A stretch of 14,256 nt of DNA. Source: Hungatella sp. UBA5982 (GTDB taxonomy: Bacteria > Bacillota > Clostridia > Lachnospirales > Lachnospiraceae). Under the pieces are notes generated by a model. The model made no database searches. It was given only the letters and a program-made list of their open reading frames with translations, and was not told the DNA's origin. The position numbers and the translations under genes are program-made. Numbering within the stretch: the stretch's first letter is position 1; each line of letters opens with the position of its first letter. The DNA lies in NCBI GenBank assembly GCA_002429965.1, contig DJBG01000131.1:1-14256 (forward strand), in the 5' to 3' direction. Shown in pieces: positions 9,112-14,256 of this stretch.

Positions 9112-9378
9112 CTATTCTTCGATGACCTGAATTTCCAGAAAATCGAAATCAATGTGCTCTATGAAATTATCCTGGTTAAACCGGGCTTTGGAATGTTTTT
9201 GAAATTCATGTACGGTTGCATCCAACCACATGGGCTTTCCAAGATCGAACTGGAGGCAGATGTCGTCAAGCGCCTGAAAGACCATGGCAGTCCTGGAAAG
9301 ACTGTAGTCGGATATGCAGATAACGGTGTCTTTCATGATCCTGGTGTCTCTCATTAATTTTGCCCACATACGAAACAT
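9112..9378 (-). CDS. Small conserved-looking protein of unknown function
   Basis: This 88-residue acidic-tailed soluble protein has no recognised domain. I have the impression of similar small hypothetical proteins in Lachnospiraceae, with a shared C-terminus like RFNQDNFIEHIDFDFLEIQV, but I cannot verify this. The gene is favoured over the opposite-strand frame (9088-9357) because its signals are complete. On the minus strand AAGGAA lies about 9 bases before the ATG (ATG at 9378-9376). An extended -10 TATAAT promoter lies about 50 bases further up, and a 12-bp hairpin with a T run follows the stop. The N-terminal part is mixed basic and hydrophobic (FRMWAKLMRDTRIMKD). The middle contains DDICLQFDLGKPMWLD and the end is rich in Asp/Glu. 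There is no signal peptide or membrane segment. It is a single-gene unit, convergent with the GT8 gene and divergent from the coiled-coil gene. Function unknown. Confidence 0.78.
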   Translation of the reverse strand: MFRMWAKLMRDTRIMKDTVICISDYSLSRTAMVFQALDDICLQFDLGKPMWLDATVHEFQKHSKARFNQDNFIEHIDFDFLEIQVIEE

Positions 9379-9436
9379 AAACGAATTTTCCTTTCTGAAA
9401 TAAGGGGATGCTATCAGTTGTTTTTATGATGCAACG

Positions 9437-9466
9437 ATTATAGCATTATTACGCAGAAAAAGGCAA
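9437..9466 (-). promoter_or_regulatory. Promoter of the small minus-strand gene
   Basis: On the minus strand the sequence reads TTGCCT (9466-9461), an 18-base spacer, then TATAAT (9442-9437) preceded by TGC, a perfect -10 with extended -10. The -35 matches 4 of 6. The predicted start near 9430 leaves about 50 bases of leader before the ATG at 9378. Confidence 0.72.
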
Positions 9467-9484
9467 GAAGGAAAATGCCGGACG

Positions 9485-9513
9485 TTGTAAAACAATGAAA
9501 GATATGATAGAAT
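9485..9513 (+). promoter_or_regulatory. Promoter of the coiled-coil membrane protein gene
   Basis: TTGTAA (9485-9490, 4 of 6) and TAGAAT (9508-9513, 5 of 6) are spaced by exactly 17 bases, with a TGA extended -10. It is back to back with the minus-strand promoter; 18 bases separate the two -35 elements. AGGAGG at 9532-9537 follows in the leader. Confidence 0.68.
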
Positions 9514-9547
9514 CTTTGTAGAAAAAACCGAAGGAGGAAGACTTAAG

Positions 9548-10639
9548 ATGGCGCAACCCATAACAGATCAGGTTGGATTTCTTGGAGAGGCCTGCAGGGC
9601 TGTCCAGGAGTTATCTGCGAGCAGGAGTTTATTGGAAAAGTTCCGTCTGGAGGAGAAACGTCTGGAAAAGGAACTGGAGGCAGAAAGAAAGGCTGTGACA
9701 GATGCCATCAGCCTTACGGTGAAGAGACGGATCGAGGAAATCAGCGACACTTATGACAGGGAAATTGCCAGGGAACAAGAACGCTTAAAACGGATGAGAA
9801 GTAAGCGGGAGAAGGCGAAAACCCAGGGAGTCAGGGAGAGGATTGAAGAGGAGACGGCAGAGCTTAAGGGAAACAACCGTGAATTAATGCTGCAGATGAA
9901 GTCTGTTTTCCAGCAGGACCGGGTTCCTGGATTTTGTAAAAGCGGCTGGTATTATGCCTTATATCTTCCCAGAGGATTTTCAGAGTTCCTTGTGCTGCTT
10001 TTTAATATATTCCTTTTCTTTCTTGCAATCCCCTGTGGAATCTATCTGCTGCTTCCAGAGAAATCACCTTTCTACCTCATGGGAATTTACTTTGCTGCTA
10101 TTCTGTTTTTTGGGGGCCTTTACATCCTCATCAATAATTTTACCAAGGTAAGGCATCAGGGGGCATTGAGGAAAGGAAGGTCTATCAGGGACATTATTAA
10201 GTCCAACAAACATAAGATCCGTGTTATCGTTCATTCCATAAAACGGGACCGTGATGAAGCCGTATACAATTTGGAAAAATACGATGATGAGATTGCCCGG
10301 ATCGACCAGGACTTATCAGACATTGCCGATAAGAAGCGGGAAGCCTTAAATACCTTTGATAAGGTAACACGGACGATCCTGTCCGATGAGATCGCCGGCA
10401 ACAGCAGGGAAAAGATCGCAATGCTTGAGAAAGATTATGAAGCGGCAGCAGCTAACGCCAAGGAGGCAGAAGTCAGGGTAAAGGAGCAGACCTTGTTTAT
10501 CAATGACAACTATGCGTCCTATATTGGAAAAGAATTTATGGTTCCGGAGAGGCTTGACGAACTGGCCGATATGATCCGGATGGGCAAGGCTTCCTCCATC
10601 AGCGAAGCAAAAACCCTTTATAAGAGTCTTAAAGAATAA
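9548..10639 (+). CDS. Unrecognised membrane protein: coiled coil, two transmembrane helices, coiled coil
   Basis: I do not recognise this 363-residue protein. Residues about 20-120 are highly charged, rich in Glu, Lys and Arg with heptad-like spacing (FRLEEKRLEKELEAERKAV), and should form a coiled coil. Two hydrophobic helices follow at about 146-169 (FLVLLFNIFLFFLAIPCGIY) and 175-197 (FYLMGIYFAAILFFGGLYIL), separated by a short turn with the pair Glu171-Lys172. A second charged helical region spans about 215-315. The last 40 residues (MVPERLDELADMIRMGKASS and on) form a small basic/acidic tail. With a two-helix hairpin both long helical regions would lie on the same side of the membrane, most simply the cytoplasm, because no signal peptide is present. 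It is a single-gene unit with its own promoter and terminator. A scaffold, mechanosensing or envelope-stress role can be imagined but nothing in the sequence proves one. Confidence 0.85.
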   Translation: MAQPITDQVGFLGEACRAVQELSASRSLLEKFRLEEKRLEKELEAERKAVTDAISLTVKRRIEEISDTYDREIAREQERLKRMRSKREKAKTQGVRERIEEETAELKGNNRELMLQMKSVFQQDRVPGFCKSGWYYALYLPRGFSEFLVLLFNIFLFFLAIPCGIYLLLPEKSPFYLMGIYFAAILFFGGLYILINNFTKVRHQGALRKGRSIRDIIKSNKHKIRVIVHSIKRDRDEAVYNLEKYDDEIARIDQDLSDIADKKREALNTFDKVTRTILSDEIAGNSREKIAMLEKDYEAAAANAKEAEVRVKEQTLFINDNYASYIGKEFMVPERLDELADMIRMGKASSISEAKTLYKSLKE

Positions 10640-10644
10640 GGTGG

Positions 10645-10673
10645 AAAGCCCTGCAGCTTGCTGCAGGGCTTTT
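10645..10673 (+). terminator. Intrinsic terminator after the coiled-coil gene
   Basis: A perfect 12-bp stem (10645-10656 with 10662-10673 when the AAA/TTT base is counted) holds the GC-rich core GCCCTGCAG and a CTTG loop. The 3' arm ends in TTTT. It begins 5 bases after the stop codon. The AAA before the stem could make it work weakly on the other strand as well. Confidence 0.88.
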
Positions 10674-10686
10674 CACCCTGAATTTA

Positions 10687-10727
10687 GAAAATCCTCCCTT
10701 CGGTGAGCCAAAGGCATACTGATTTTC
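10687..10727. other. Structured intergenic element of unknown role
   Basis: The gap between the coiled-coil gene and yyaC (10640-10819) contains GAAAATC (10687-10693) and its exact complement GATTTTC (10721-10727). Between them, CTCCC-TTCG-GTGAG (10694-10707) can form a hairpin with a UUCG tetraloop. The alternative pairing of CCTT (10697-10700) with AAGG (10711-10714) competes with it. It lies upstream of the yyaC promoter, so it is not in that gene's leader. I recognise no riboswitch or small RNA family. Confidence 0.35.
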
Positions 10728-10754
10728 CCCATGATATTTCCTGACCGGGCAAAT

Positions 10755-10784
10755 GAATAAATCCATAAACGCCGGCTTATAATA
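10755..10784 (+). promoter_or_regulatory. Promoter of yyaC, resembling forespore sigma-F/sigma-G sites
   Basis: GAATA (10755-10759) is followed after 18 bases by TATAATA (10778-10784). Against the Bacillus sigma-G consensus as I remember it (GHATR, 17-18 bases, CATNHTA) there is one mismatch. Against sigma-F (GYWTA, 15 bases, GGNNANAHTR) there are two mismatches, reading the -10 from 10775. A perfect TATAAT is also present, but no good sigma-A -35 lies 16-18 bases upstream. The leader is about 30 bases long. Confidence 0.5.
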
Positions 10785-10819
10785 GAACAGAGAAAATAAG
10801 GACAGCAAGGCAGGATATT

Positions 10820-11419
10820 ATGAGATTATGGGAAAGAATTGCGATCCGCGGAAACCGGGACGTTTTTTATTATGATACCAAGCAGGCATTCCAGGCAGAG
10901 GAGTTTGCTTCCAGGCTTTACGACATGATACTTACGGAGCAGGAGAACGGAAAGGTGGCGGGAGTGCTGTTTTTATGCATTGGTACCGACCGCTCGACCG
11001 GAGACAGTCTTGGGCCGCTCATCGGTTACAAGCTGAAGGAAAAAGAGCTGGAGTACTTAGAAATCCTGGGGACACTGGAACGTCCGGTCCATGCCATGAA
11101 TCTGGATACTTACCAGACCATTTTAAAGCTTCGTTATCCGAATCATGTGGTGGTGGCAGTGGATGCTTCCGTCGGGAGTATGGAACACATCGGCTATGTG
11201 ACATTGGGAAAAGGAGCGTTAAAGCCTGGCCTTGGCGTCAGCAAAGAGCTTCGGGCCGTAGGGGATATTTTTATTACCGGGATCGTAGGAAGCTGCGGAA
11301 ATTATGACCCTCTGATGCTGCAGAGCATCCGGCTTTCCATTGTTATGCGCATGGCTGACTGCATCAGCTATAGTATTTATCTTGTCGAAAAGTTATGGGA
11401 AAACACTGCCCTGCTTTGA
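10820..11419 (+). CDS. yyaC: Putative sporulation protein YyaC (spore protease-like, DUF1256)
   Basis: The 199-residue protein matches the YyaC family, which is related in fold to the germination protease GPR that degrades small acid-soluble spore proteins. Key segments are FLCIGTDRSTGDSLGPLIG (residues 51-69, with Asp57 and Asp62), GTLERPVHAMNL, VVAVDASVGS (Asp115) and LKPGLGVSKELRAVGDIFI, followed by TGIVG and MLQSIRLSIVMRMAD. The conserved acidic residues correspond to those kept across the GPR-like fold. The length is close to the Bacillus protein. AAGGCAGG at 10807-10814 lies about 5 bases before the ATG. In Bacillus the gene belongs, as I recall, to the forespore programme, and the upstream promoter fits this. 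The gene tells us that the organism is, or descends from, a spore former. The biochemical activity of YyaC itself is not well established. Confidence 0.9.
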   Translation: MRLWERIAIRGNRDVFYYDTKQAFQAEEFASRLYDMILTEQENGKVAGVLFLCIGTDRSTGDSLGPLIGYKLKEKELEYLEILGTLERPVHAMNLDTYQTILKLRYPNHVVVAVDASVGSMEHIGYVTLGKGALKPGLGVSKELRAVGDIFITGIVGSCGNYDPLMLQSIRLSIVMRMADCISYSIYLVEKLWENTALL

Positions 11420-11448
11420 CACGATTTTCATCTGTTGTATGCTATGAT
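11416..11448 (+). promoter_or_regulatory. Promoter of the LysM membrane protein gene
   Basis: A perfect TTGACA (11416-11421) overlaps the stop codon of yyaC. Two -10 choices follow: TATGCT (11438-11443, 16-base spacer, 4 of 6) or TATGAT (11443-11448, 5 of 6, with TGC extended -10 but a 21-base distance to TTGACA). Either gives a start within about 35 bases of the gene, so the LysM gene can be expressed independently of yyaC. Confidence 0.6.
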
Positions 11449-11481
11449 TCATTGGATTAAAAAGAATAGCGAGGTGAGCCA

Positions 11482-12696
11482 ATGGGTGAATTATATAATC
11501 CGTTCCCGAAGCTGCCGAAGAATATCAGGCAGATTGGGGAAAGGGATCAGATTGTAAAATTGTATGTGGAAGATTATGTAAATACTTATTTGAAACGTCT
11601 GTATCCTGCAGGTGGACAGGAACTGCGGGTTGGTCTTCTGTTAGGCGGCATAGAATTCAATGACGGAACGCCATATATCTTCATTGACGGAGCTTTAGAA
11701 ATGGAGGATGTGACGGAGGCCGGAGGCAGGGGGGTGTTTTCCGAGCTGTCCTGGAAGAGAGCCTATCGGAATATGGAACAGCTTTTTCCAAAGCGGACCA
11801 TTCAGGGCTGGTTTTTGTGCGGCAGGCCGGGAGATGATCTAAGTCCCATCAATTACTGGAAACAGCATGTTCAGTATTTTGGGGGACCCAACAGGCTGAT
11901 GTATTTAAGCAATGGAGCAGACGGAGATGAATCAATTTACATAACATCGGAGGATGGATTTTACAAGCTGCGTGGATACAGCATTTATTATGAACGAAAC
12001 CAGATGATGCAGGACTATATGGTACTGCGAAAGGATGTAAAACGTATCGAAACTGATACAAATGATAAGGTAATCGAAGAATTCCGCAAGCGGATGGACG
12101 AGCATAAGGTGGAAGTTACGGACCGGCATCAGACGGTAGGACTTCTCCGGGGCATGTGTATGGCCATGTCAGTCGTCATATTAGCTGGCGGAATTGTTAT
12201 GTTTAACAACTATGAACGGATGCGGAGTATGGAAAGTGTGATCGCATCGGCTATTCCGGCCAAGGCGGAACAGATTCTGATTGGGAAGAAGGGCACGGAA
12301 AAGGGAATAAGCGGCGGGTCCAAGGTGGTTGTGGAAGAGGCAGAGGGAGGCGTTTATCCTACCACTGCAGTGAGTAAGGAGACCATGTCTGAGACAATGC
12401 CGGCACAATCCCAGGCGGAGACCTTGGCTGAGAGCAAGGCAGCAGAAACTATGCCCCAGGAGACTCAGGCGGAGACTCAGGCAGCGACTCAGGCAGCAAC
12501 TCAGGCTGCTGTCCAGGAAACAGAGGCGGCCGCAAACGGAAGTCAGCGGGTACATGTGGTACAGGAGGGGGAGACTCTTTACGGTATCTGCATAGCGGAA
12601 TATCATACGGTAAATAAATTAAAGGAAATTTGTGAGCTCAACGGTCTGGATGATGAAAATAAGATTGTAGCCGGCCAGAAATTACTTCTTCCATAG
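11482..12696 (+). CDS. Single-pass membrane protein with C-terminal LysM domain and MPN/JAMM-like N-terminal domain
   Basis: The 404-residue protein has four parts. Residues about 20-170 form a globular domain whose pattern resembles the MPN/JAMM fold: LRVGLLLGGIEFNDGTPYIF, then VFSELSWKRAYRNMEQ, then QGWFLCGRPGDDLSPINYW. The HxH-x7-S-x2-D metal motif is absent or degenerate there (LCGRP in place of HSHP), so enzyme activity is unlikely. A membrane helix lies at about 221-242 (MCMAMSVVILAGGIVMF), with no signal peptide. A disordered Ala/Thr/Glu/Gln-rich linker spans 260-353 and contains a 12-bp tandem repeat. A LysM domain at about 357-404 (VHVVQEGETLYGICIAEYHT, IVAGQKLLLP) should bind peptidoglycan outside the cell. 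The N-terminal domain would thus be cytoplasmic. GAGGTGA at 11471-11477 precedes the ATG by 4 bases. LysM and membrane helix are firm; the MPN-like reading is a hypothesis. Confidence 0.85.
   Translation: MGELYNPFPKLPKNIRQIGERDQIVKLYVEDYVNTYLKRLYPAGGQELRVGLLLGGIEFNDGTPYIFIDGALEMEDVTEAGGRGVFSELSWKRAYRNMEQLFPKRTIQGWFLCGRPGDDLSPINYWKQHVQYFGGPNRLMYLSNGADGDESIYITSEDGFYKLRGYSIYYERNQMMQDYMVLRKDVKRIETDTNDKVIEEFRKRMDEHKVEVTDRHQTVGLLRGMCMAMSVVILAGGIVMFNNYERMRSMESVIASAIPAKAEQILIGKKGTEKGISGGSKVVVEEAEGGVYPTTAVSKETMSETMPAQSQAETLAESKAAETMPQETQAETQAATQAATQAAVQETEAAANGSQRVHVVQEGETLYGICIAEYHTVNKLKEICELNGLDDENKIVAGQKLLLP
12460..12507 (+). repeat. Four tandem 12-bp repeats in the LysM protein linker
   Basis: Four in-frame copies of a 12-base unit with the invariant core ACTCAGGC encode (E/A)TQA repeated at residues 327-342. 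The copies differ at one to three positions. A further partial unit follows. Such repeats can gain or lose copies by slippage without changing frame, altering the length of the extracellular linker. Confidence 0.85.
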
Positions 12697-12701
12697 AAAA
12701 T

Positions 12702-12759
12702 TATAATGCGTTTCTTCCCGAAATGATGTATACTACCAGTATATATGGGCATTTTTGGG
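12702..12759 (+). promoter_or_regulatory. Possible promoter and leader hairpin before the DUF5711-like gene
   Basis: TATAAT at 12702-12707 is a perfect -10 without a convincing -35. Transcription would start near 12714, and a long hairpin begins at 12717. CCCGAAATG (12717-12725) pairs with CATTTTTGGG (12750-12759, one bulge and one G-U pair). After a GGG bulge (12747-12749), ATGTATAC (12726-12733) pairs with GTATATAT (12739-12746), loop TACCA. The GGG at 12757-12759 is the first half of the ribosome binding site GGGAG. A second -10-like TATACT lies at 12729-12734; if that is the true promoter the hairpin would not be transcribed whole. Confidence 0.4.
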
Positions 12760-12769
12760 AGAAAAGAGC

Positions 12770-14044
12770 ATGAGTGACAGGAACTCTATGAATAGAGAGA
12801 TTAAGAAAAACCAGCTTCGGCGGCAGATTGTTTCATCTTCTCCTCAGGAGGGCGAAAACAGCCAGGAAATCATAAAGAAAGCCCTCACCAGGGTGAAAAA
12901 AAGAAGGATCAGGATTGCTCTGGTGTTGTTTTTGGTGCTTCTGGCAGGAGCCATAGGGGTATATGAGTATTTTACCCTTTATCAATATACCCAATATAGC
13001 GTAGCTTGGGCGAAAGAAATGAACGAGGGAAGCTATGTGGGATATTTAAGTTTTGGTTCCAATGTATTAAAATACAGCAAGGACGGCGCCTCCTATCTGG
13101 ATTCCCAGGGGAAAGAAGTATGGATACAAAGCTATGAGATGAAATCTCCCAGGGCATGTGTAAACGGAAATTATGCGGCCATTGCGGACCAGCAGGGAAA
13201 TTCCATCTATATCTTTGATAAGACAGGAAATACCGGCATAGCGACCACGGTACTTCCTATTGTGAAGGCAACGGTGTCCTCTTACGGAGTGGTGGCCGCA
13301 ATCCTGGAGGACTCCACATCAAATTATGTTTATTTCTTTAAGCGGGATGGAAGCGCCCTGGATGTGAAGATCAAGGCACTTTTAGGGGGAGATTCCGGAT
13401 ATCCTGTGGACATTGGCTTGTCTCCTGACGGTAATCAGCTCATCGGGGCTTATGCATATTTGAAAAACGGGACTTTAAACGGCAGGGTGGCGTTCCACAA
13501 TTTTGCAGAGATCGGTAAAAGCATTCCCGACAGGTTGGTGGGAGGTTTTGACGAGCCTTATGATTCTTCGCTTGTTGCCCGGGTCCAGTTCCTTGACGAT
13601 ACATACTCTTGTGCTTTTGCTGACAACAGCATATCCTTTTATTCCACAAAGAATGAGCTTTCTCCGGAGCTGATCCGGCAGGTAGCTGTGGAAGAAGAGA
13701 TAAAGAGTGTGTTTTATTCGGAAAAATATGTAGGGCTTATTGTGGACAACCCGGAAGGAGAAAATCCCTACCGGCTGGATGTTTACAAACCAAATGGAAA
13801 TCTTGTGTTTTCCAAAGCTTTCCAATACCAGTACACCCATGCTGATATTGACGGGGACCATGTAATTTTGTATAATGAAGATTCTTGCAGAGTCTATAAC
13901 ATGTCCGGAAGGCTTAAGTTTGCCGGGACATTTGATTTTCCGATATCTAAGATCCGAAACGGCAGGTTCCCCAATACTCTGATCGTAACCGGCCCCCAAA
14001 ACATGAAAGAAATAAGATTACAAATAGGAGGACAATACCAATGA
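12770..14044 (+). CDS. DUF5711-like single-pass membrane protein with beta-propeller-like extracellular domain
   Basis: The ATG at 12770 gives 424 residues and is chosen because GGGAG (12757-12761) lies 8 bases upstream; a TTG at 12755 would overlap that site. The first 47 residues are basic and cytoplasmic ([18 protein letters not shown]). One membrane helix follows at about 48-66 ([20 protein letters not shown]). The remaining 350 residues lie outside and contain repeated beta-strand blocks such as [44 protein letters not shown] and [17 protein letters not shown]. These resemble WD/PQQ-type propeller blades and fit the DUF5711 family found in clostridia (from memory). No catalytic residues are evident. 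The stop overlaps the transketolase start by ATGA, so translation of the two is probably coupled. Function unknown; a surface sensor or scaffold is possible. Confidence 0.82.
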   Translation: MSDRNSMNREIKKNQLRRQIVSSSPQEGENSQEIIKKALTRVKKRRIRIALVLFLVLLAGAIGVYEYFTLYQYTQYSVAWAKEMNEGSYVGYLSFGSNVLKYSKDGASYLDSQGKEVWIQSYEMKSPRACVNGNYAAIADQQGNSIYIFDKTGNTGIATTVLPIVKATVSSYGVVAAILEDSTSNYVYFFKRDGSALDVKIKALLGGDSGYPVDIGLSPDGNQLIGAYAYLKNGTLNGRVAFHNFAEIGKSIPDRLVGGFDEPYDSSLVARVQFLDDTYSCAFADNSISFYSTKNELSPELIRQVAVEEEIKSVFYSEKYVGLIVDNPEGENPYRLDVYKPNGNLVFSKAFQYQYTHADIDGDHVILYNEDSCRVYNMSGRLKFAGTFDFPISKIRNGRFPNTLIVTGPQNMKEIRLQIGGQYQ

Positions 14045-14256
14045 GCAACATCGATACCATGTCAGTCAATGCAATCCGTGTCCTATCTGCGGACGCCATC
14101 CAAAAAGCCAATTCCGGACATCCGGGACTTCCATTAGGCTGCGCATCAGCAGCTTATGAATTATGGGCAAACCACATGAACCACAATCCAGCAGATCCAG
14201 ACTGGGCTAACAGGGACCGCTTTATCTTATCCGGAGGTCATGGTTCCATGCTTTTA
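14041..14256 (+). CDS. tkt: Transketolase (N-terminal part, 3' end beyond the window)
   Basis: The first 72 codons are present and the frame runs off the window. The residues match the start of full-length transketolases: [20 protein letters not shown], then [36 protein letters not shown] and HGSMLL. The histidines of SGHPG and GGHGSM are conserved cofactor/substrate-site residues of the thiamine diphosphate family. The enzyme moves two-carbon ketol units between sugar phosphates in the cytoplasmic pentose phosphate pathway. TAGGAGG at 14025-14031 lies inside the preceding gene, 9 bases before the ATG, and the ATGA overlap links it to the DUF5711-like gene. From the N-terminus alone a whole-length enzyme cannot be told from a split N-terminal subunit, although the wording of the motifs favours the whole-length type. 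Confidence 0.92.
   Translation, partial: MSNIDTMSVNAIRVLSADAIQKANSGHPGLPLGCASAAYELWANHMNHNPADPDWANRDRFILSGGHGSMLL

Noticed and set aside
9088..9357. Plus-strand frame of 89 residues between the GT8 and coiled-coil genes
   Set aside because: It lies opposite the small minus-strand gene, starts inside the right side of the terminator hairpin and has no ribosome site, while the minus strand has promoter, ribosome site and terminator.
10674..10754. Known riboswitch upstream of yyaC
   Set aside because: I could not match the segment to conserved cores of classes I know (for example cyclic-di-GMP, glycine, TPP, fluoride, ZTP), and it lies upstream of the likely promoter.
12460..12507. Short repeats as a possible CRISPR array
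   Set aside because: The units are directly adjacent without spacers, stay in frame and encode a protein linker.
12181..12606. Minus-strand frame of 141 residues opposite the LysM gene linker
   Set aside because: It is rich in Leu, Cys, Ser and His as expected from the complement of an Ala/Thr/Gln/Glu repeat region, and shows no start signals. It is an antisense shadow.
12755..12769. TTG start at 12755 for the DUF5711-like gene
   Set aside because: The TTG overlaps the GGGAG ribosome site that serves the ATG at 12770.

Overview
The window looks like chromosomal DNA of a spore-forming, low-to-moderate GC Firmicute, most likely a Lachnospiraceae / Clostridium cluster XIVa organism (for example a Lacrimispora- or Hungatella-like clostridium; the genus is a guess). 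Supporting signs are the strong AGGAGG-type ribosome binding sites, compact co-directional operons, a YyaC-type sporulation gene, several clostridial-type proteins of unknown function, and GH65 / beta-phosphoglucomutase carbohydrate genes. I see no insertion sequence, phage gene, CRISPR array, tRNA or rRNA. No intergenic gap exceeds about 180 bases.

Region 1 (1-7030, + strand) is a sugar-utilisation operon. It begins with the 3' two thirds of a GH2 beta-galactosidase cut by the window edge. A GH65 inverting disaccharide phosphorylase, a DMT/EamA permease, a beta-phosphoglucomutase and a LacI-family regulator follow, and a strong intrinsic terminator closes the operon. The inferred logic is that GH65 splits an alpha-glucoside with phosphate to give beta-glucose 1-phosphate, PgmB converts that to glucose 6-phosphate, the GH2 enzyme removes beta-linked galactose (or a similar sugar), and the LacI protein senses the substrate.

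Region 2 (7050-9002, + strand) has its own sigma-A-type promoter with two palindromic operator-like sites. It encodes a MarR regulator, a CDP-alcohol phosphatidyltransferase and an overlapping GT8 glycosyltransferase. This set suggests regulated synthesis or decoration of a membrane lipid or surface glycan.

Region 3 (9057-10673) holds two divergent genes. One is a small minus-strand conserved-looking protein of unknown function with its own promoter and terminator. The other is a plus-strand protein with a coiled-coil / two transmembrane helices / coiled-coil layout and a terminator of its own.

Region 4 (10687-14256, + strand) contains a structured intergenic element, a yyaC sporulation gene behind a promoter resembling forespore sigma-F/sigma-G sites, a membrane protein with an MPN/JAMM-like N-terminal domain and a C-terminal LysM domain, a DUF5711-like single-pass membrane protein, and the start of a transketolase gene overlapping it by ATGA.

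Most of the window is ordinary metabolism and cell-envelope biology. The best candidates for something undescribed are the GH65 operon with its unusual permease, the small stand-alone minus-strand gene, the twin MarR operators, and the degenerate MPN-like/LysM membrane protein.
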